A DNA stretch of 64,000 nt, from NCBI GenBank assembly GCA_022432975.1, contig CM039508.1, forward strand, positions 17,335,330-17,399,329. The letters run 5' to 3'. The position numbers were made by a program, and so were the translations under genes. The first letter of the stretch is position 1. Each line of letters begins with the position of its first letter. Below, in pieces: positions 10,674 through 22,279 of the stretch. Origin of the DNA: Begonia masoniana (Eukaryota; Streptophyta; Magnoliopsida; Cucurbitales; Begoniaceae). Under the pieces are notes generated by a model. That model was not told where the DNA came from, ran no database searches, and saw nothing but the letters and a program-made list of their open reading frames with translations.

Positions 10674-12497
10674 CAACATCCACCGATAGACAACATCCAC
10701 CGATAGACAACATCCACCGATAGACAACATCCACCGATAGACAACATCCACCGATAGACAACATCCACCGATAGACAACATCCACCGATAGACAACATCC
10801 ACCGATAGACAACATCCACCGATAGACAACATCCACCGATAGACAACATCCACCGATAGACAACATCCACCGATAGACAACATCCACCGATAGACAACAT
10901 CCACCGATAGACAACATCCACCGATAGACAACATCCACCGATAGACAACATCCACCGATAGACAACATCCACCGATAGACAACATCCACCGATAGACAAC
11001 ATCCACCGATAGACAACATCCACCGATAGACAACATCCACCGATAGACAACATCCACCGATAGACAACATCCACCGATAGACAACATCCACCGATAGACA
11101 ACATCCACCGATAGACAACATCCACCGATAGACAACATCCACCGATAGACAACATCCACCGATAGACAACATCCACCGATAGACAACATCCACCGATAGA
11201 CAACATCCACCGATAGACAACATCCACCGATAGACAACATCCACCGATAGACAACATCCACCGATAGACAACATCCACCGATAGACAACATCCACCGATA
11301 GACAACATCCACCGATAGACAACATCCACCGATAGACAACATCCACCGATAGACAACATCCACCGATAGACAACATCCACCGATAGACAACATCCACCGA
11401 TAGACAACATCCACCGATAGACAACATCCACCGATAGACAACATCCACCGATAGACAACATCCACCGATAGACAACATCCACCGATAGACAACATCCACC
11501 GATAGACAACATCCACCGATAGACAACATCCACCGATAGACAACATCCACCGATAGACAACATCCACCGATAGACAACATCCACCGATAGACAACATCCA
11601 CCGATAGACAACATCCACCGATAGACAACATCCACCGATAGACAACATCCACCGATAGACAACATCCACCGATAGACAACATCCACCGATAGACAACATC
11701 CACCGATAGACAACATCCACCGATAGACAACATCCACCGATAGACAACATCCACCGATAGACAACATCCACCGATAGACAACATCCACCGATAGACAACA
11801 TCCACCGATAGACAACATCCACCGATAGACAACATCCACCGATAGACAACATCCACCGATAGACAACATCCACCGATAGACAACATCCACCGATAGACAA
11901 CATCCACCGATAGACAACATCCACCGATAGACAACATCCACCGATAGACAACATCCACCGATAGACAACATCCACCGATAGACAACATCCACCGATAGAC
12001 AACATCCACCGATAGACAACATCCACCGATAGACAACATCCACCGATAGACAACATCCACCGATAGACAACATCCACCGATAGACAACATCCACCGATAG
12101 ACAACATCCACCGATAGACAACATCCACCGATAGACAACATCCACCGATAGACAACATCCACCGATAGACAACATCCACCGATAGACAACATCCACCGAT
12201 AGACAACATCCACCGATAGACAACATCCACCGATAGACAACATCCACCGATAGACAACATCCACCGATAGACAACATCCACCGATAGACAACATCCACCG
12301 ATAGACAACATCCACCGATAGACAACATCCACCGATAGACAACATCCACCGATAGACAACATCCACCGATAGACAACATCCACCGATAGACAACATCCAC
12401 CGATAGACAACATCCACCGATAGACAACATCCACCGATAGACAACATCCACCGATAGACAACATCCACCGATAGACAACATCCACCGATAGACAACA
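10674..12497 (-). repeat. 17-bp minisatellite, about 107 identical units
   Basis: CACCGATAGACAACATC repeats with period 17. The first CACCGATAG is at 10681 and the last at 12483, exactly 106 periods apart, with no variant seen in between. All three minus frames stay open because the unit has no stop, which explains three spurious frames of 611-658 codons. In LTR sense each unit contains ATCGGTGGATG. Confidence 0.97.
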
Positions 12498-13216
12498 TTT
12501 ACCGGTGAACAGTAACACTCAACATCCACCGATAGACAACATCCACCGATAGACAACATCCACTGATAGACAACATCCACCGGTGAACAGTAACACTCAA
12601 CATCCACCGATAGACAACATCCACCGATGAACAGTAACACTCTAAACAAACGAACAACTCTGCCTACTAAAAGAACTTGTAAATTTTAACAGCAGCTATT
12701 CAAAACAACATAGATCCACAACTTTATAAATCCAGAATAACAATCTATAACTAAACCAAATCATGTTTTCATAGTCAGGATAATCCCAAAATATGTCAAA
12801 ATATTAAAACTAATCCACAAATTTATAAATCCAGAATAACAATCTACAACTAAACCAAATCATGTTTTCATAGTCAGAATAATCCCAAAACATGTTAAAA
12901 CATTAAAACTACTACTGTTATTAAAATCTTCAGCACATTTCAATAACACACTTGTTCAATAAAACTTCACATACTAACATTTGTTAAACCGCCTCATCAG
13001 TGCACCAAACTGTGGCATAGATGTGCTCCATCAACATCGCCTATTCTTCTATAAACTCAGAGAATTCACCTGCTGGAAACTCAGCACCTACATCACAAAA
13101 CTCATCTATTAGCCTAATGCTAAATAAGTAGAGCAAATATGAATGAAATACTGAATTCATAATCCTAATCATGCAGTTTCTACTTTCACATCTCAGTTGT
13201 ATTAATGTTCATTTCC

Positions 13217-13920
13217 CTGTTGATCCCCCTGTTCGATGGGAAGCAGATCAATTTTTCTAAAGTACTTTCCCTGTTGATCCCCTTGTTCGATAGGAAGCAG
13301 ATCAATTTTTCCAAAGTATTTTCCTTGTTGATCCCCCTGTTCGATAGGAAGCAGATCAATTTTTCCAAAGTATTTTCCTTGTTGATCCCCTTGTTCGATG
13401 GGAAGCAGATCAATTTTTCCAAAGTATTTTCCTTGTTGATCCCCCTGTTCGATAGGAAGCAGATCAATTTTTCCAAAGTATTTTCCTTGTTGATCCCCTT
13501 GTTCGATGGGAAGCAGATCAATTTTTCCAAAGTATTTTCCTTGTTGATCCCCTTGTTCGATGGGAAGCAGATCAATTTTTCCAAAGTATTTTCCTTGTTG
13601 ATCCCCTTGTTCGATGGGAAGCAGATCAATTTTTCCAAAGTATTTTCCTTGTTGATCCCCTTGTTCGATGGGAAGCAGATCAATTTTTCCAAAGTATTTT
13701 CCTTGTTGATCCCCCTGTTCGATGGGAAGCAGATCAATTTTTCTAAAGTACTTTCCCTGTTGATCCCCTTGTTCGATGGGAAGCGGATCAATTTTTCCAA
13801 AGTATTTTCCCTGTTGATCCCCCTGTTCGATAGGAAGCAGATCAATTTTTCCAAAGTATTTTCCTTGTTGATCCCCTTGTTCGATGGGAAGCGGATCAAC
13901 TTTCCCAAAGTATGTGTCCA
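13217..13920 (-). repeat. 54-bp tandem repeat, 13 units, in intron 2 of the 5' LTR
   Basis: GTTCGAT recurs every 54 bp from 13231 to 13879 (13 units). Units vary by a few bases (CCCCT or CCTTG; GATGGG or GATAGG). Each has the TTGATC/GATCAA inverted pair, so the transcribed strand could form a series of weak hairpins. The array is spanned by the long-range stem that joins 14086-14100 to 13087-13101. Confidence 0.93.
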
Positions 13921-14447
13921 CAGTCTCATTAAGGGGAGGATTAATTCACTTAATAGTTAATCTGATTCAATCTGCTCATGCCTTGCCATGCCACTATATG
14001 TGTAAATTTATTTTCGTTCTCATTCAATAAAACATGATGCATAACATACTAAAAAAAACATTTATAAACACACATAAACCCTACTGTTTTGTGATGTAGG
14101 CCCGAAGGCACACACGTACTCTACTTACCTGGTCTCCAGGAAAACTTTGGTGGAAGGCTACTCCGGGAGCTTACTCGAACCTAAGCTGAAGAAGAATCAG
14201 GCAGGAAAATCGCCGAGAGAAGGTCTGTTGAGCAAGCTGAATACCAAATGAGGAAATAAAACAGTGGCGGCTAAAACCCTTAGCTAACCGCTTTTATATA
14301 CTAATCTTTGCAAATTATGCATTTGCCCATGACTAACCAACTTTAACCTAATTGAGCAACCAATCAAATTCACTTAGTTCCATAAAATAAAAGTCACAAA
14401 AATGTAGCTATTAAGAATATCAAGTTAGACAATTACCGATTGCTACA

Positions 14448-16180
14448 ACATCATTCGCACAAATTAACACCCTCATAAGGTTTAGGGATTTGAAATTGAA
14501 GGAGCGTTATCACCGCCCTACTACCATTTTTTGTACCTGCAAACAATACAACCTTCACACAAAAGAAGGTGTAACATGATACCCTCGTGATACTTCACCA
14601 TTGAAACCGTCCAAAGTATCAAGAGGGTTCATCCTCTCAACAGATCACAACGAAACCATATCATGTATGCTGAAAATAAACGTGAAAAAACCATACGTAA
14701 ATATACATATAAAATCGATGTGTTATCAACTAAGTCCCGTCATACTTTTGTGAGTGGCAACCCCCAAAATTGTAGTTTTTGAAAAGCATACAATTCAATG
14801 CATAACACATAAAATCTCTACCTCAACGATGACTACACCTCTTTTTCACAAGAGCGGCAACCTCTGGCGCTGACTCGAAATCAGCAAACTCGTCTGAGCC
14901 TAAAAACCGAAGTCATGAATATCACACTCTATACTAAGGGAAGACATGGATGACTCTTATACCGGGACTAGGAACCCAATTTGGCAACACTACAAAATTT
15001 TCCCAAAAATAAAGTTTGTGCGGTTGACATTTGAAACTAAGATAAAGGTCGTGCGGTCGACCCTTCACCCAAGTAGTCGACACTTAAATTCTCGGGTTTC
15101 ACCATGTGTCAGCCGGTCTTCCAAGCGGTCGACACTTCATTTAAAAGTGTTGACACTTGCTCGATGGTCAACTCTCATGCGAAGTGTAAACCCCTAAACT
15201 CTTGGGTCATCCTTGAATGCACCACCTGCCAACACTTTCCCTCAAAGTGTCTACCGCTAGTTGATTCTAGTGAAGAGGAATTCGTGGAACTTGCCCTTCC
15301 TTGTTGTTTCTCACCTCTAAACAATGATTATACCTGCACACACTCCAAACATACCATAAATTCAGGAATATCGATTGGATTCGCGCTCTATTGCCCGAAT
15401 CCATTCTCAACCTAACTAAAATTTCCATTTTCGAAAATACAAAGGAGAGATTTACTTTCAAACCGTCTTCATAGACGTTGGTGTTGTCATGTGAACGCAA
15501 TTTTGACTTCCAACGCGATAAGTCTTCTTCCCAATTGCCTCCTCCCACTCTCACTCTCTTCTCTCACTTGGTGACCTTGCAGAAAAAATGAGGAGAGGTT
15601 CGTCTCCTCTCTTTTATCTCTTTTTTTCTATTATTTTAAATTTAATAAAAATTAATTTAATTAATATATAAAATATAAATTAATATATTTTATATATTAA
15701 CTAAAATTTCAAAAATTCAAAACATTTACCCATAATTTACTCTGGGGTAAATTATGAATCACCCAATATCATTTTCTCCAAATTTAGCAACACAATTATT
15801 TCTCAAATTACCGATTTGGACCAATTTACCAAAAAATTCAAAGTGACTATAAAAGACAAAATGAGTTAACTCATAACGCATTGTCAATCAATCACTCAAA
15901 AGTCGACACGTGAGATTTAATTAATTATAAAAATACGAGATTTCACAAAGTATGTTGAAAATCTATCACTAAATTGAAAAGAAAAACACCAAAAATAATG
16001 GATCTTGAGATTTACCGTTCATTGTTGGTAATTTTTCATTATACTCACAAAAACACTTGTCCTTGGGTTCTTTTTCAACTTTTTCAGTCTAAGATTAGAA
16101 TTGATATCAATAACATAGTCAAAACTTTTTTAAAATTTTGAGAAATATACCTCAATTATAAACTTTTCTCGATAAAATTT
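14448..16180 (-). repeat. Older LTR debris continuing from 572-1361, then AT-rich DNA
   Basis: It starts with the second ACATC target copy. Blocks such as CCCTCATAAGGTTTAGGGATT resemble the LTRs near 21830 and 29115, so this is probably the other half of the LTR cut by E1. GTCGACACTT-type motifs recur at 15056-15160. From about 15630 the DNA is very AT-rich. No coding domain was recognised; a 95-codon minus frame at 15267-15554 has no supporting features. Confidence 0.45.
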
Positions 16181-16189
16181 TAAAACGTA

Positions 16190-16620
16190 TTAATCATATT
16201 CTTAAGGAAAATAAAGTCACTCACAGACTCCAAGTACATTGTGTCATAGGTATAAAAAATAATAATGATGATACTTAGCGATCGCAAAGCCACGAACAAT
16301 CCTAATGAGATTAAGGTTTTGTGCCCATGGACACAATACATACAATTGCCTCACTACTTGAGTTAAAAATAAACAAACACATTCTTCAATAGTAGAATAT
16401 GTGTATCGATGATCAACAAAATAATGTGTATGCTCAAAGAAAACATGTCTTGTAAAAGTTATATAAATAATATAAAACCAGACAAGTAATAAAAACGAGC
16501 ACATCATTTATATGAGCACACGTCTTAAAATAAAATTTATAAATTAATACATGATATGTTTTACATAAAATTAAACTCATACCTCAACTAGACCTACCAA
16601 AGACATAGCCAACTACCCAA
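16190..16620 (-). repeat. LTR family L fragment
   Basis: A block with AGTCACTCACAGACTCC, then a GTGCCCATGGACACAATACA segment, is repeated in diverged form at 21740-21900 and 29020-29180. All three lie in the same orientation and share order and spacing, so they are copies of one old LTR family. No terminus can be fixed. Confidence 0.5.
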
Positions 16621-18034
16621 AAAATTCAAAGTAGTTCAAATCTAACGTCAAACCTTGCAACTTATCATTATATGTATTTGTTAGAATGTTTTTCTAAACC
16701 TTAAAAAATTGGTTGGAACTTATAACTAAGGAACCAATTCGGGGATTTTACAAACTATCTCATGTAAAATCGGCTCAAAAACATGTATGGACGATCCAAA
16801 AACTATCTGGTTGTCCGAACCAATCGGCTGAAAAATCTTTACGATTGTTGGTCCGAACTACTGCACCGACAAGGGCGCCTTCTCCTTTATATATGGAAGT
16901 CTAAACTAATAGTTTAGAAGTCTGTATGGGTCGCCGAGCCTATGCTCAGGCGTCCCCTAGTCGAAGAACTGCCCCAAAACTTCGAGAAACTATGACCTTT
17001 CTCTGATCATTTGATTGCGAGCGATTCGAAATTCTACCAAGACATAATCCAAATCATTCTCTTGCATGAACTTTGAGTTTCATACAAAAATTTCAAACCT
17101 TTCTCCTCCAAAATTAAACTTTTAACTTAATTTCGAAAATTCAGAATATCTGATGACGAAAAGAGAGAAAATTCTGAGGACATACACTTGCCAACCTAAA
17201 CCATTTCAATGGACCGAAATTCTAGAACTTTGCATAATGATAATCATTTCAATTTTTTGGATTTACAACGACAATTCATTATGTACCTACTATATCGCAC
17301 AAAACTCAACTAAAATCATACTAGAGTTTACCTTAATTTTCTCTTACCTTAGAACCCAGGAAAACAAATATCTAGAACAACAATATACGAATCTCTCAAT
17401 ATTATTTATCAAGTTAGAGAGAATCAGAGTGGGGTTTCTGACATGTGAGTGCGTTTTTCCTCCCTCTGCCTGCGATGTATAGCAAATAAAGGAAGGGTTG
17501 TATCTCTTGAAATATTGGTAACCGAATCTTACTCAACTTAAATTACCATTAAATAATTATTTAATTAAACCAAACCAAGGGGTTCCAATAGTAATGAGCG
17601 GACTTCGCTCACAAATCTTAATGCGGACACAATGGTTTAAAGTACGAAAAATTTACTGATTGATAAAATCATACACTATGATCGATGCTTGAAGATCGAG
17701 ATCCACCTTTGATGAGCAACAAAAAATCTTTTAAGGGACAAGAAGTTTTGGTAAATCAAGAACAAAAGACGAGATTTTATATTAGTGAATATAGTTTAAG
17801 AAATGATGTTAAGATTGGGGTTGTTCCAAACCTAGTGAAGGACGAAATAGAACAGTTTGGTTTGTTCACTGAATAAAACAAATAAGAATCACTAATTCCT
17901 TGTTCATTATCCAATCCATGGTTTTTTGACTTCACTAATAGCTGATATTTCTTTGTTAATACCTATTAAAAATATTCATTCCAAAAAACCCAAAAATCTA
18001 ATTAGTTCTTCAGCTGCAGTAAGTGTGGAAGAAC

Positions 18035-18035
<1 letters not shown>
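16621..18035. other. Intergenic DNA, no gene seen
   Basis: Short frames up to 109 codons (17153-17482) show no domain and no codon bias. I see no RNA gene. It lies downstream of the IBH1-like gene, which is transcribed toward it, and may include its 3' untranslated region. Confidence 0.4.
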
Positions 18036-18069
<34 letters not shown>

Positions 18070-18095
18070 ATTCTCTTCCCTTCTCTCCCTCTCTC
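18036..18095 (+). repeat. (CT)n microsatellite
   Basis: A run of CT dinucleotides at about 18036-18064, followed by an imperfect CT-rich stretch, lies some 330 bp beyond the stop codon of the IBH1-like gene. Confidence 0.9.
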
Positions 18096-18421
18096 TCTCT
18101 CTCAACATAAAACACACTGAAATGTAATCTAGAACTTATATCACACAGACACTAAAACAACCTATCAACCAGCTGAAAAGAAAGGTTAGGATATTAATTG
18201 CAAAACAAAGTTTTGCCAATTTACAGGAAAACATGAAAATCTAAACCATATTGCATACCATAAACAGAAAAATAATATAAGAAAAATGGAACTATATATT
18301 TCAAATCGATCATTTACATATGTTTCTTCATATCTACATTATCTTTATCAAGAAAAAATATTTATAAACTCTTGCGGAAAAATGAAACAAAATAAATAAA
18401 AGTAGATAGTAATAATCTTAT

Positions 18422-18949
18422 TTACTTACTGGTCATGCACTCACTTGCTTTAACAAAACATCTCATTACATCAACTTGAGCCCTCAAAGATGAAATATAA
18501 TCTAGGGTTTCTTCAATCAAGGAAATCCCATCCATCAACTCACCTCCTGGAAGAAGCTTTTTAAGACTTTGAGTTCTGTTCTTGATCATACTCTTCGCCA
18601 TCCGTTTGGAAGCAAGCTTTTTATGAATCGAGCTTGATGATCTTCTTTTAATACCGATGATTTTGCTTCTTTTCAAGATCTTTTTGCTTTGAATCACAGA
18701 AAAACAACGATGACCCAATATTTTTTTGGCCATGATTTTATTGTTTTCATCGCTCAAAGCTTTAGCAATGGTGGCTCTGCTCCACCGCGTTCGGCCTTTG
18801 TTTGCAGACGCCATAGCCAAGTTTGCTGAAAGCTTGATGGCCTTCTTCCTCTCAAAAAAGCTCATGCTTTTGTTCAATGAAGAGCATGCTCGAAGACCAA
18901 TCATCCATTTCTTGAAAAATTCTTGCTTCAGTAAATCTGGATTTCTCAT
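18422..18949 (-). CDS. Atypical bHLH transcription regulator, IBH1-like
   Basis: An intact 175-codon single-exon gene, the only convincing host gene here. The N-terminal part (residues 1-60) has MRNPDLLKQEFFKKW and FFERKKAIKLSANLAMA, typical of the IBH1-like group. The HLH region is at about 118-166, with RTQSLKKLLPGG, ISLIEETLDYISSLRAQV and a C-terminal MRCFV helix. The basic segment before it is Lys/Arg-rich but lacks the Glu that contacts an E-box, so the protein should not bind DNA by itself. Known relatives act in the nucleus as HLH antagonists of growth-promoting bHLH factors in brassinosteroid, gibberellin and light signalling. The open frame extends 25 codons upstream to 19024, but relatives begin at MRNP, so I chose 18949. 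Function is inferred by family; the exact subgroup (IBH1 or IBL1) is uncertain. Confidence 0.88.
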   Translation of the reverse strand: MRNPDLLKQEFFKKWMIGLRACSSLNKSMSFFERKKAIKLSANLAMASANKGRTRWSRATIAKALSDENNKIMAKKILGHRCFSVIQSKKILKRSKIIGIKRRSSSSIHKKLASKRMAKSMIKNRTQSLKKLLPGGELMDGISLIEETLDYISSLRAQVDVMRCFVKASECMTSK

Positions 18950-19175
18950 CCTGCATAAACCGAAGATGGCTTTCCAAGATTTAGCTACAGAATGAGTTTC
19001 AGGAAGTCGGGAAAAATACAGCAAGTACGGGTTTTCGTTTACAACAATAAAAGTACGATTGAGTCTGCAAAAATAAGAACAAAAAGGTACGTACCTTGGT
19101 TTATAGTGTTCCAGAGAGAGAATGAAACAAGAAATAAGAGATACAAATTGTTGCAGAAGATTTACAGATCCAATA

Positions 19176-19216
19176 AGAGAGAGAGAGAGAGAGAATGTGG
19201 AGAAACTCCATATATG
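19176..19216 (-). promoter_or_regulatory. Candidate core promoter and GA/CT leader of the IBH1-like gene
   Basis: On the minus strand CATATATGG (19208-19216) could act as a TATA box. A (CT)n tract (19176-19194) lies just downstream, as is common in plant 5' leaders. A G-box core CACGTG (19369-19374, read CCACGTGTC) lies about 155 bp further upstream and could bind bZIP or bHLH factors. These are motif matches only. Confidence 0.4.
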
Positions 19217-19399
19217 AGCTCAAAGGACAGAAGTGGTGGGCCTTTAAGAGGAAGACACTGCACATGGATGCACATGGTGTTAATGGCCCACCACCAAAAC
19301 CTTAGATAGTTTTAAAGAAAAAGAAAATGAATAATAAAAATAAGAAATTGACACTTCAAAAAAAGTGACACGTGGCTTTTTATGTCAATTTTTTACTCA

Positions 19400-20684
19400 C
19401 ACGATGTGTGAGAAAAGGATATATTAGACTTGGTAACCTTTTCCTATAGTTACCTGTGGTTAATGGCAAAAGCATTAAGGTGTGAATATTTTTAAAGTAG
19501 TTGTCTACTATGTTTGAGAATCTTACACAAACAAATCAGCAAAATTGTCATATTAAAGATAATTAAAAATTTAAATTAGTTATTAAAGGCTGCAAACAAG
19601 AGCAATTAAGCAAATGAATGATGTATTTTCAAGAAACACCCTCTCGCCGTGTAGAAAGATCCTATTTATGAAGACGAAAAAAAACAAATATTGGAGCAAA
19701 GAAAAATTTGTTATCCAAATTTTGAATGTGTTCTTCGCGATATTTTTTGAGAAGGTAACATGTGTTTCATGTGTATCACAGAATTAATCGGGTGCAACTG
19801 GAAATTTTGTATTTTGGAGTCGAGCATCTTAGGATTATCTCTTAATTAACATTTTTTTTTGTAGTTGTTTTGATTATTAGTGAATTTCTTCTCCTCCTTC
19901 CGATGGAGGTATCATTTAGTTGAGGCCACCACACATTTGTTTTTTAGGCTTATCATAAAACACATTTTTTTAACTTAAAGAGACAACTTTACTTATATAT
20001 TAATCTTATCTACTCTTTTAAATTGATATAAAATTGTACAATTCTCTTGTTATTGCTAGATTTATGATCATTCATACCTTCACAAGACGAGTTGCTACAC
20101 TAGATATATTTGAAAACCTAACGCAGTAGAATAGTTATTTTTTCATGAAATAAATCATTTTTCTAATGTGTGATAAATTCAATTTGGGCGAGATTCGTAG
20201 TATAGAGTAAAGTCTTTTATTTCTTGAATCGAGAAATACGAGAATTTGAATTCTAATGACACCTATAAATACTCGTTGTTAAATTTTTTTAAGAACATTT
20301 AAAATATAATAATACATAGACAAACAATTGTATATAAAAAATTTAGAAATTTGTATTCATGTGGAGGAATAATATGGTCTACTACTTATTTGAGCTGGAT
20401 GGTGCAGTCTAAAATCGGCAGCAAGGTGTATTAAAGGGCCAAGTCAACTCATGCCCTTCCAAAATTGGTTTCATAGGTCATTCAATAATCTACAATAAAA
20501 TTATGAGAGAGAGAGAGACAGAGAGAGTGGGCTGTGGGCAAAGGATGGGGTTGGCGGGTTGCCATAGAAGAAAAGTAAGAACGTATAATTCCTTCCACAT
20601 GGTCTCCACTTGAAGGCTTAAAAGGTGTCACGTTTATTTGTAGGAGATTAAATTCAATAATCCATCTATCTTTCTCCAACACCC
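19400..20684. other. Intergenic AT-rich DNA upstream of the IBH1-like gene
   Basis: No open frame, RNA gene or clear repeat is supported. A short GAGAGA tract lies near 20503-20526. Confidence 0.4.
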
Positions 20685-20698
20685 CACCCCCCCCCCCC

Positions 20699-20752
<54 letters not shown>
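20685..20752 (+). repeat. C-run and long (CT)n microsatellite
   Basis: A C-rich run at about 20680-20699 is followed by roughly 25 CT dinucleotides to 20752. Read on the other strand it gives an Arg-Glu repeat peptide, which is not a gene. Confidence 0.95.
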
Positions 20753-20753
<1 letters not shown>

Positions 20754-21146
20754 AGTTTATGTAATGAAATTATCAAGGTAATCCACGGGTGGAACAATCG
20801 TACCCGTACAATCATGGATATAGTAAATTTTTTGTGGGCCGTGCCTATAATGAATGCATTTTCTTGTAGGGAAATCAGGAACACATGCTTTAAAATTCTC
20901 TCTATTTCTTCTCAATCTCTGACTCTCTATCTGTTTTTGAAACCCTTAAAAGTTTCAGTGGAAAGCTTGAATCGTTTTGTTATTTTTCCTTCAAGTTGAC
21001 TGTCTCCATGATTTTCAAATGGCTTACTGAAATTTCAATTATACTTTTTTTTACCACACAAGCACACGTGGCTTCATTAATTGTGCTTCGACTATATGCT
21101 TCTCCAAAACATTACATAAATTCTTAGCATCAATTCTAATATTCAG
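20753..21146. other. Short intergenic stretch
   Basis: No gene or repeat recognised. One 61-codon plus frame at 20814 has no support. Confidence 0.4.
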
Positions 21147-22260
21147 TGTCACGATCGCAAGAGACCCGAAACATAATAAGAAAAGATTCGACCCATGAGA
21201 TGACCGAATCATCTAACTCTTATTATTATTATTATTGCAACAGAAGTGTTAATTATGAAATTTAGCGAGTGTCACGCCCCAAAAGAAACTTGAGACAGAA
21301 CAAAGAACGACCCGACCCAAAAAGCAAACCGAGTCGTCGGACCCTTAATTCTTATAATTTATTAAAGCAGCATAAAACCTAATAATTTAAATAAAAATCA
21401 AGGCCTTGAACAATTGGATAACAGGTCCAACAAATGACATTTAGATATTATGATAAATAAGTCCAAATAAATGTACCAACAAATTTTTAAAAAATTCAAA
21501 TTTACAAGTTCCATAAAGTCTAACATCTCAATAAAATAAAATTTCTAAAGAAATTAATATAGAGAAAATCTCCTCGTCTAAAGCTACTCTTGAGAAGTGA
21601 AATGAACGGCCTCTTGATTATGTCTTGAAAGGAGCGTTGTTGGGGTGATTCGACTAAACTGATTAGAGATGTATAATTTTTTAATTCTCATGTTTAATTT
21701 AACAAATTAATAATAATTTAAAAATCAACATAACAATGAAACTACTCACGGTCTCCGTACATAACATGTCATATGCAAAGAAATAAAAATAGAGATACCA
21801 AGCAATCGCCAACGCCATATAATCACCCTAATCAAGTTTATAATTTTGCGCCCAAGGAGATGTCACAATTAGCTGTCCCGTACTCTAGTTAAAACATGTT
21901 TTTTATGACAAAAATGAGAACATGCATAAACGATATATGCATTGAAATCAAGTATTAACCAGAGATTTATCAATTATTTTACAAAACAAAACAATTAATT
22001 AAAGCATGCAAATTCCTATCTTGAGTGTGTCTACTACGATCAGAAGCCCAATAATCCAATGCAAAGTCCACGGGTCCAAATTTAATTTAATTGTAACTAA
22101 AAATTAAAATCATAAATCTTTAGGTTAAAATTTCTCGATTTAAATTTTGAATTTTTCTCTTTGAAAAGCCCATAGATAATTTGATAAAATATTACATTTT
22201 TGGGTTACAATTGGGCCCTGGGACACAATCCAAAAGAAACTGGGCCACAACCTAACTAGT
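21147..22260 (-). repeat. Two nested old LTR starts (TGTCACGATCG and TGTCACGCCCC)
   Basis: An LTR terminus TGTCACGATCG at 21147 runs to 21269, where a second terminus TGTCACGCCCCAAAAG begins (21270). The second extends to about 22260, contains an L-family block at 21740-21900, and lies directly 3' (minus sense) of gypsy pol debris. It is therefore probably the 3' LTR of that element. Its inner boundary was not fixed. Confidence 0.55.
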
Positions 22261-22279
22261 GCTTGGATTGTGGTGTAAA

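Larger units (their letters stand above)
1362..14447 (-). mobile_element. Full-length Ty3/gypsy retrotransposon E1 (chromovirus-like)
   Basis: A complete but decayed LTR element on the minus strand. Both LTRs have plus-strand ends TGTAAYGCCCC and TGCTACA. It is flanked by the 5-bp duplication ACATC (1357-1361 and 14448-14452). Inside, in minus order, come a primer site for initiator tRNA-Met, gag with two CCHC knuckles, protease, reverse transcriptase, RNase H, integrase and a C-terminal chromodomain-like segment; that order defines Ty3/gypsy. A lineage such as Tekay/Del is likely from the chromodomain and long LTRs but is not proven. Coding is broken by several stops and frameshifts and by solo LTR A at 4133-6651. 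The two LTRs differ in length (1861 against 4055 bp) almost entirely through tandem-repeat copy number. Confidence 0.95.
10393..14447 (-). repeat. 5' LTR of E1 (expanded arrays)
   Basis: The terminal repeat is 4055 bp. In minus sense: U3 14447 to about 14303, TATATAAAAG (14292-14301), exon 1 ending at 14181 fused directly to exon 2 (14129-14180) with no intron 1, donor CCAG before GTAAGTAG at 14128, intron 2 14128-13088 with a 13-unit 54-bp array, exon 3 from 13087, then a 107-unit 17-bp array. The stem arms at 14086-14100 and 13087-13101 pair perfectly over 15 bp. Hairpin TTAGC-ATTAG-GCTAA is at 13109-13123. Confidence 0.93.

Noticed and set aside
10653..12649. Three overlapping minus-strand frames of 611-658 codons encoding a Cys-rich repeat protein
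   Set aside because: The 17-bp unit lacks stops in all three minus frames, so any array of this length gives such frames. All three encode the same 17-residue cycle in different phase, with no separate promoter or codon signal.
13186..13960. Frames of 239-251 codons on both strands across the 54-bp array
   Set aside because: The period is a multiple of three, so frames stay open on both strands. The region lies in predicted intron 2 of an LTR.
15267..15554. Minus-strand gene of 95 codons
   Set aside because: No domain, no codon bias, and it lies in LTR debris.
18950..19024. Upstream 25-codon extension of the IBH1-like protein
   Set aside because: The frame is open, but family members start at the MRNP motif, and the extension has no conserved feature. 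It is probably 5' leader.
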